A stretch of 64,000 nucleotides of DNA, taken from contig NZ_JODS01000014.1 of NCBI RefSeq assembly GCF_000718025.1, forward strand, positions 124,001-188,000, given 5' to 3'. The DNA comes from Kitasatospora purpeofusca (GTDB lineage: Bacteria; Actinomycetota; Actinomycetes; Streptomycetales; Streptomycetaceae). Of this stretch, positions 58,915-64,000 are shown one piece after another. The notes below the pieces were generated by a model. It saw nothing but the letters and a program-made list of their open reading frames with translations. It ran no database searches and was not told where the DNA came from. A program made the translations under genes and the position numbers. How positions within the stretch are numbered: position 1 is the stretch's first letter; every line of letters starts with the position of its first letter.

Positions 58915-59589
58915 TCACCCGGCGGGTCCGGACGGCACGGCGGGCCCGGACGGCACGGCCGTCGGCTCCGGTTCCGGCTCCGGCCCCGCGAGCGGCCCGA
59001 GCAACTGCCGGAAGGCCACCGCCCAGTCCGCCAGCGGCCGCCCCTCCTCGCCGTCGACGACGTGCCGCCGGGTCATCCCCGCCAGCAGCGCCGCCAGGGC
59101 GTGCGGCCGCAGGTCGGCGGCCACGTCCACGCCCAGCCGGTCGGCCGCGATCGCCGCCGCCCGCTGCGAGAACGTGTCGATCATGATCAGCGCGAAGTCG
59201 TGCACACTGCGGATGCCGATGAACCGGCGCCGCAGCGCCCGGCGCCGCGCGGTGTGCTCGGCCGGCTCCTCCAGCTGCCCGTCGGTGGTGGCCCCGGCGT
59301 GCTCGAAGGCCTCCCAGATGCCGAGTCCGGACGGGGCGGCGGCGAAGGCGTCCAGGACCGCGAGCCCGAAGTCCATGCCGAAGAGCAGGGCCTCCTTGCA
59401 CTCGTAGTACCGGAAGAAGGTGCGGTGGGCGACGTCCGCGCGCCGGCAGATCTGGTCCACCGTGGTGCTCTCGAAGCCCTGCTCCTCGAAGAGGTCGAGC
59501 CCCGCCGTACGGATCGCCTGCCTGGTCCGCGCGCGTTTGCGGTCGCGCAGTCCGGGCTCCGCCGCGGTGTCCGTCCCCTGCCCCTGCAT
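58915..59589 (-). CDS. TetR-family transcriptional regulator
   Basis: This 224-aa TetR regulator has an N-terminal helix-turn-helix domain (RTRQAIRTAGLDLFEEQGFESTTVDQICRRADVAHRTFFRYYECKEALLFG, residues ~20-70), followed by a helical ligand domain and a Pro/Glu-rich tail. ATG 59589 follows AGGAGCGAGCAGG. It diverges from the peptide-type ABC importer operon across 290 nt containing a palindrome, and therefore probably represses the importer. The effector may be the imported compound; this is inference. Confidence 0.87.
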   Translation of the reverse strand: MQGQGTDTAAEPGLRDRKRARTRQAIRTAGLDLFEEQGFESTTVDQICRRADVAHRTFFRYYECKEALLFGMDFGLAVLDAFAAAPSGLGIWEAFEHAGATTDGQLEEPAEHTARRRALRRRFIGIRSVHDFALIMIDTFSQRAAAIAADRLGVDVAADLRPHALAALLAGMTRRHVVDGEEGRPLADWAVAFRQLLGPLAGPEPEPEPTAVPSGPAVPSGPAG

Positions 59590-59705
59590 CCTGCTCGCTC
59601 CTCGTCAACTCGTCTGCCGCCAGCGGCCTTGGTCGTACGGAATCACGCCCGGAGCGGCCGCTCAAGCCGAGCGCGAAGTCGTCGTCAGCTCGTCATGTGA
59701 AGTTT

Positions 59706-59731
59706 GCAGAACTGCCAATTGGCAGTTGTGC
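59706..59731. promoter_or_regulatory. 26-bp palindrome, probable TetR operator
   Basis: AACTGCCAATTGGCAGTT (59710-59727) is perfectly symmetric, and GCA/TGC arms extend it to 26 bp with one mismatch per arm. It sits between divergent TetR and ABC-importer genes, 117 nt from the TetR start and about 150 nt from the binding-protein start. Its AT-rich centre differs from the surrounding GC-rich DNA. Confidence 0.75.
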
Positions 59732-59879
59732 CACTTCCAAAAGCTGGGCACCGACGGCGACCGGCCCGGTCGGGACCGCCCGTCCTCCCCCCGCTCCCGC
59801 TCCGCTTTTCCCTCGCTCTCCCCTCGTCCCTCCGCGCCGTCCCCACTCCCCCCGCCCCCACCGAACCCCACGAGGAACC

Positions 59880-61448
59880 ATGAAGCGGCACACGCACGTT
59901 CTGGCATCCGCGGTCTGCACGGCGGCCCTCGCCCTCACCGCCGTCGCCTGCTCCGCCTCCGACGACACCCTCTCCGGCGGCGCCGCGACCGGCTCCGCGC
60001 CCAAGGACGACGGCCCCGCCGTCGACGGCGGCACCCTGCGCATCGGCCTCGACCGGCCGTTCACCAAGCTCGACCCGGCCGACAGCGGCCTCACCTCGAT
60101 GCCGATGATGATCCTGGCCAACGCGCTCTACGACCCGCTGATGGCCAACGCCGACAACGGTGCCGTCCAGCCCCACCTGGCCAAGTCCTTCACCCCGAAC
60201 GCCGACGCCACCGCCTGGACGCTGGAGCTGCCCGAGGGCGTCACCTTCAGCGACGGCAAGCCGCTGGACGCGCAGGCCGTCGTCGACCACGTCGACCGGC
60301 TCGCCAGGCCCGAGGCCAAGTGCGCCTGCGCGATCGACGCCGCGAGCATCGGCGCCATGACGGTGAACTCCCCGACCTCGGTCGGCTTCGCCCTCAAGGC
60401 CCCGAACGCCGCCTTCCCCAACCTGTTCACCCGCTCCCTCGGCTACATCTCCGAGGCGCCCGCCGGCCCCGACACCCCCGCCGTCGGCTCCGGCCCGTAC
60501 ACGGTGGAGAGCGTGCAGCCCGGCGTCTCCGCCACCCTGGTGCGCAACCCGGGCTACCGGGGGCCCAAGGGCCACGCCGACAAGCTCGTCTACAAGGTGC
60601 TGCCGGACACCGACAGCCGCTACCAGTCGCTGCGCTCCGGCGACGCCGACCTCGTCTGGACCGAGACCCCCGCGCAGTACAAGCAGGCCGCCGGCGACGG
60701 GCTGCGCGCCGCGACCGGCCCCGGCTCGACCTCCACCGTGCTGTTCAACACCAAGGCCGCCCCCTTCGACGACCCGAAGGTCCGCAAGGCGCTCCAGTAC
60801 GCCGTGGACCGCGCCGCCGTCGAGCGGGTCGTCCACCTCGACCGGGGCAGGGTCGCGGACGGCCCGATCGGCTCCACCTCGCCCTACCGGGGCGGCGCCG
60901 ACACCGGGTACCCCGCGCACGACGCCGCGAAGGCCAAGGCCCTGCTCGCCGAGTCCGGCCACGCCGACCTCGCCTTCGACTACCTGGTCGACAGCCGGCC
61001 CGAGGCCCAGCAGCGGGCCACCGTGCTCCAGCAGATGTTCGCCGAGGCGGGCGTCCGGATGACCATCAAGCCGCTGGACCAGGCGGGCCTCGGCACCGCG
61101 ATGTACCAGCGCCAGTTCCAGGTGATGGACTTCGTCACCAGCATGTTCGGCGACACCGACACCGCCCTGACCAGCCTCTTCCTGCCCAACTCCGCCTACA
61201 ACTTCACCGGCTGGAACAACCCGGAGGCCGCGCAGGCGATCACCGCCGGGCACGGCACCGTCGACCCGGCCCAGCGGGCCCGCGCCTACCAGGAGGCCGC
61301 ACGGGAGATCGTCGCCGACGCCCCGATGCTCTTCCTGACCGAGAACCCGGTCGGCTTCCTGGCCTCCGCCAAGCTCGGCGGGCTGCCCGACGTCTCGAAG
61401 CGGACCGTGGTCAGCGTCTCCCCCGCCGTGCTGTGGGTGAAGAAGTGA
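59880..61448 (+). CDS. Peptide/nickel-type ABC transporter substrate-binding lipoprotein
   Basis: This family-5 extracellular solute-binding lipoprotein (522 aa) captures peptides, nickel-chelates or oligosaccharides for import. The lipobox ALTAVAC is near residue 24. The mature part opens GGTLRIGLDRPFTKLDPADSGLTSMPMMILANALYDPLM and includes FTPNADATAWTLELPEGVTFSDGKPLDAQAVVDHVDRL, the usual cluster-5 signature. ATG 59880 follows CACGAGGAACC. Its stop overlaps the permease GTG (GTGA). The first gene of the operon; substrate unknown. Confidence 0.9.
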   Translation: MKRHTHVLASAVCTAALALTAVACSASDDTLSGGAATGSAPKDDGPAVDGGTLRIGLDRPFTKLDPADSGLTSMPMMILANALYDPLMANADNGAVQPHLAKSFTPNADATAWTLELPEGVTFSDGKPLDAQAVVDHVDRLARPEAKCACAIDAASIGAMTVNSPTSVGFALKAPNAAFPNLFTRSLGYISEAPAGPDTPAVGSGPYTVESVQPGVSATLVRNPGYRGPKGHADKLVYKVLPDTDSRYQSLRSGDADLVWTETPAQYKQAAGDGLRAATGPGSTSTVLFNTKAAPFDDPKVRKALQYAVDRAAVERVVHLDRGRVADGPIGSTSPYRGGADTGYPAHDAAKAKALLAESGHADLAFDYLVDSRPEAQQRATVLQQMFAEAGVRMTIKPLDQAGLGTAMYQRQFQVMDFVTSMFGDTDTALTSLFLPNSAYNFTGWNNPEAAQAITAGHGTVDPAQRARAYQEAAREIVADAPMLFLTENPVGFLASAKLGGLPDVSKRTVVSVSPAVLWVKK

Positions 61449-62479
61449 CACCCGCCCACGCACCCGCCCGGACCGCGGCGGCACCCGCCCGGACAACCGC
61501 TCCGACCGCCCTGGCGCCCGTCCTGCGAACCGCGGGGCGCGTCGCCGGACGGGCCGGACGGGCCGCCGCGGTCCTGCTGCTGGTCACCGTCTCGGCGCTC
61601 GCCCTGCCCCACCTCATGCCCGGCTCCCCCGCCCTCGCCGCGCTCGGCCCCACCGCCACGCCCGAGCAGGTCACCGCGTACGAGGCGAAGCTCGGCCTGG
61701 ACGACAACGTGCTCGTCGCCGCCTGGCGCTGGCTCGGCGACGCCCTGCACGGCGACCTCGGCCACTCGCTGTCCACCGGCGCGGCCGTCACCACCGAACT
61801 CGCCGACCGGATCCCGGTCACCCTCGAACTCTTCGTCGCCGCCCAGCTGGTGGCACTCGGCCTGGCCCTGCCGGTGGCCCTGTACTCGGCCTGGCGGCCG
61901 GGCGGCGCGGTCGACCGGATCGCCACCGCCGGCGCCTTCGTCTGGCTCGCGGTGCCCGGCTTCGTGCTCGGCCTGGTGCTGATCTGGCTCGCCGCCGTCC
62001 AGCTGCGGATCCTGCCCGCCACCGGCTGGACGCCGTTCACCGAGGACCCGTTCGAGAACCTGCGCCACCTGGTGCTGCCCGCGCTCACCCTCGGCCTCAC
62101 CGAGGCGGCCGTGTTCGCCCGCACCCTGCGCGGCCAGCTGATCGACACCCTCGACCAGACCTACGTGGCCGCCGCCCGCAGCCGCGGCATGGGCACGGTG
62201 CGGCTGCTGCTGCGGCGCGCGCTGCGGCCCTCCTCGCTGCCGCTGGTCACCCTGGTCGGGATCGGCATCGGGATGTCGCTCGGCGGCTCGGTGCTGGTCG
62301 AGTCGCTGTTCGCGGTACCGGGCGTCGGCACCCTGGCGGCCACCGCGATCGCCGGCCGCGACTTCCCGGTGGTCCAGGCCGTGGTGGTGGTCAGCGCCGT
62401 CGGCGTGGTGGCGGCCACCGTCGCCGTGGACCTGCTGTACCGCACCGTCGACCCGAGGATCGCCGATGAGCGTCGCTGA
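61445..62479 (+). CDS. Peptide-type ABC permease 1 (DppB-like)
   Basis: This 344-aa membrane permease has the first transmembrane helix at about 37-60 (AAAVLLLVTVSALALPHLMPGSP). The typical LADRIPVTLELFVAAQLVALGLALP segment follows, then the cytoplasmic EAA-type loop QTYVAAARSRGMGTVRLLLRRALRPSSLPLV and closing VESLFAVPGVGTLAATAIAGRDFPVVQAVV. It has an Ala/Pro/Thr-rich ~30-residue cytoplasmic leader. A GTG start overlaps the upstream stop by 4 nt; the downstream permease gene starts inside its last codons (14-nt overlap). Confidence 0.9.
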   Translation: MTPAHAPARTAAAPARTTAPTALAPVLRTAGRVAGRAGRAAAVLLLVTVSALALPHLMPGSPALAALGPTATPEQVTAYEAKLGLDDNVLVAAWRWLGDALHGDLGHSLSTGAAVTTELADRIPVTLELFVAAQLVALGLALPVALYSAWRPGGAVDRIATAGAFVWLAVPGFVLGLVLIWLAAVQLRILPATGWTPFTEDPFENLRHLVLPALTLGLTEAAVFARTLRGQLIDTLDQTYVAAARSRGMGTVRLLLRRALRPSSLPLVTLVGIGIGMSLGGSVLVESLFAVPGVGTLAATAIAGRDFPVVQAVVVVSAVGVVAATVAVDLLYRTVDPRIADERR

Positions 62480-63353
62480 GCCCGCCACTACCGCCACTTC
62501 CGCCACTACCGGCCCGACTGCTCCGCCCGCCGCCGCCCGCCGTCCGACCGCGCGCCGTCCGGCCCCCGGGGTGCTGGCGGCCGGCGCCTGGCTGGCGCTG
62601 GTCGCGCTCGCCGCCCTGCTGCTCCCGCTGCTGCCCGGGTTCGACCCGCTGCACGGCGACTTCGCCCACCCCTCCGCCGCCCCCGGCCCCGGCCACTGGC
62701 TGGGCACCGACGCGGCCGGACGGGACGTCCTGCAGCGCACCGTCGCCGGCGCCCGCGCCTCCTTCGCCGTCGCCGGGCTGACCATCGCCGTCGGCCTGCT
62801 CGGCGGCGGGGCGCTCGGCCTGGCGGCGGGCTGGTTCCGGGGCCCGGTGGACAAGGCGATCGGCTTCGCCACCGACCTGCTGATGTCGGTGCCCTCGCTG
62901 ATCCTGGTGATGATCACGGTCGCGCTGCGCGGCCCGAGCCTGACCGTGATCGGCAGCCTGATCGGCCTGTTCACCGTGCCGCACTTCACCCGGGTGGTGC
63001 GCGCCGTCGTCCTGTCGCTCAGCGAGCGCGGCTTCGTCCAGGCCGCCCGGATGATCGGCACCGCGCCGCTGCGCATCCTGCGCCGCGAGGTGGTCCCGCA
63101 CGTCGCGCCGGTCGCGCTCACCTTCGCGTTCACCGCCACCACGGTCGCGATCGTCGCCGAGGGCTCGCTCAGCTTCCTCGGCTTCGGCCTGCGCCCGCCG
63201 GAGCCGTCCTGGGGCGGCATCATCGCCGAGGGCCGGACCACCCTCGGCAGCGCGCCGTGGATCTCGCTCGCCCCCGCGGCGGTGCTCTGCCTGACCGTCC
63301 TCGCCCTCAACTACCTGGGCGAGCAGCTCCGTTCGAAGGGAGGCCGGGGATGA
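62466..63353 (+). CDS. Peptide-type ABC permease 2 (DppC-like)
   Basis: This 295-aa permease has the family's marker LGTDAAGRDVLQRTVAGARASFAVAGLTIAVG and MSVPSLILVMITVALRG, the EAA-type loop RGFVQAARMIGTAPLRILRREVVPHVAPVALT, and GSLSFLGFGLRPPEPSWGGIIAEGR. It is expected to pair with the preceding permease. ATG 62466 overlaps that gene by 14 nt, and its own stop overlaps the ATPase ATG (ATGA), so all four genes are translationally linked. Confidence 0.92.
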   Translation: MSVAEPATTATSATTGPTAPPAAARRPTARRPAPGVLAAGAWLALVALAALLLPLLPGFDPLHGDFAHPSAAPGPGHWLGTDAAGRDVLQRTVAGARASFAVAGLTIAVGLLGGGALGLAAGWFRGPVDKAIGFATDLLMSVPSLILVMITVALRGPSLTVIGSLIGLFTVPHFTRVVRAVVLSLSERGFVQAARMIGTAPLRILRREVVPHVAPVALTFAFTATTVAIVAEGSLSFLGFGLRPPEPSWGGIIAEGRTTLGSAPWISLAPAAVLCLTVLALNYLGEQLRSKGGRG

Positions 63354-64000
63354 CCAGCCCTGTCCTGGAAGTCCGCTCGCTGGACACCACCCTGCACACC
63401 CCCGACGGCCGCACCCTGCACGTCCTGCACGGCATCGACCTCAGCATCGACGCCGGGGAGTGCCTCGGCGTGGTCGGCGAGTCCGGCTCCGGCAAGTCCG
63501 TACTGGCCCGCACCGTGCTCGGCGTCCACCCCCGCGCCACCCGGGCCACCGCCACCGGGCAGGTCCTGCTCAACGGCGAGGACCTGCTCACCGCCGCCCC
63601 GCGCCGGCGCGCCGAACTCCTCGGCACCGGCGTGGCCATGGTCCACCAGGACCCGATGACCTCGCTCAACCCGGTGGTCCGGATCGCCGACCAGGTCACC
63701 GAGTCGCTCACCAACCGGCGCCGGATGCGCCGCCGGGAACGGCTGCGCACCGCCGCCGAACTGCTCGCCGCCGTCGACGTGCCCGACCCGGCCCGGCGCG
63801 CCCGCGCCTACCCGCACGAGCTGTCCGGCGGACTGCGGCAGCGGGTCGGCATCGCCGCCGCACTGGCCGGCTCCCCCGCCCTGCTGCTCGCCGACGAGCC
63901 CACCACCGCGCTCGACGTCACCGTCCAGCGCACCGTCCTCGACCTGCTCGACCGGCACCGCGGGACCCGCGGCCTCGCCACCCTGCTCATCACCCACGAC
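63350..64000 (+). CDS. Peptide-type ABC ATPase, 3' end beyond the window
   Basis: This is the ATP-binding subunit (DppD-like) of the importer. ATG 63350 (MTSPVLEVRSL) overlaps the permease stop. The visible 217 residues include Walker A GESGSGKS, Q-loop VHQDPMTSLNP, signature LSGGLRQRVGIA, Walker B LLLADEPTTALD and the H-loop LLITHD at the very end. A second ATPase gene may follow off the edge, or this may be the first half of a fused double ATPase. It cannot be decided from the window. Confidence 0.92.
   Translation, partial: MTSPVLEVRSLDTTLHTPDGRTLHVLHGIDLSIDAGECLGVVGESGSGKSVLARTVLGVHPRATRATATGQVLLNGEDLLTAAPRRRAELLGTGVAMVHQDPMTSLNPVVRIADQVTESLTNRRRMRRRERLRTAAELLAAVDVPDPARRARAYPHELSGGLRQRVGIAAALAGSPALLLADEPTTALDVTVQRTVLDLLDRHRGTRGLATLLITHD

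Overview
The window is very GC-rich actinobacterial DNA with dense genes, many GTG starts, 1-4 nt stop/start overlaps and perfect-stem terminators between convergent genes. A conservon, WhiI, the coproporphyrin-dependent heme genes, a csn-type chitosan-oligosaccharide operon, a UTRA-type GntR and a DUF4291 gene point to Streptomyces or a close relative such as Kitasatospora. No rRNA, tRNA, prophage or CRISPR array was recognised.

Layout. (1) 1-3298: conservon cvnABCD on the minus strand, with cvnD cut by the left edge. (2) 3396-6524: metallo-beta-lactamase-fold hydrolase, an unrecognised membrane-anchored protein and a double GNAT enzyme, all minus. (3) 6788-10381: a plus-strand cluster with a DUF692/MNIO-type enzyme, a small partner, a TIGR04222-type membrane protein whose ten cysteines all lie in a Gly/Ser tail, and a paralogue without that tail. 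This is the best candidate for an undescribed system: a metal-dependent oxidative enzyme modifying cysteines of a membrane-anchored substrate. (4) 10455-15616: heme genes (hemQ, coproporphyrinogen oxidase, hemE) with a Uma2-family gene and a DUF4349 lipoprotein. (5) 15866-19018: DUF3000, whiI and ribonuclease D. (6) 19275-27741: fadA-fadB, a GT39-like membrane glycosyltransferase, dxs and a zinc-type ROK regulator. (7) 27807-27998: a palindromic MITE-like element near what may be a synteny junction. (8) 28272-42501: beta-propeller membrane protein, pepN, a small membrane protein, malQ, a large secreted GH84-like protein, an HNH endonuclease and an MscS channel. (9) 42613-49871: csnR-E-F-G-H-K, with a promoter and an operator-like palindrome ahead of csnR. 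(10) 50205-55144: lipoproteins, a second double GNAT enzyme, a papain-like cysteine protease paired with an anchored protein, and DUF4291. (11) 55344-58904: GH3 glycosidase and tyrosine phosphatase in an overlapping operon, divergent from a GntR/UTRA regulator across a 24-bp perfect palindrome. (12) 58915-64000: a TetR regulator divergent from a peptide/nickel-type ABC importer operon across another palindrome, with the ATPase cut by the right edge.

Common themes are control of carbohydrate and peptide uptake by local repressors with visible palindromic operators (csnR, GntR, TetR), housekeeping heme, isoprenoid and fatty-acid enzymes, and development (whiI, conservon). Functions come from reading translations and motifs by eye. 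No database search was run, so family names are recognition-level calls, and start sites were chosen from ribosome binding sites and expected N-termini.
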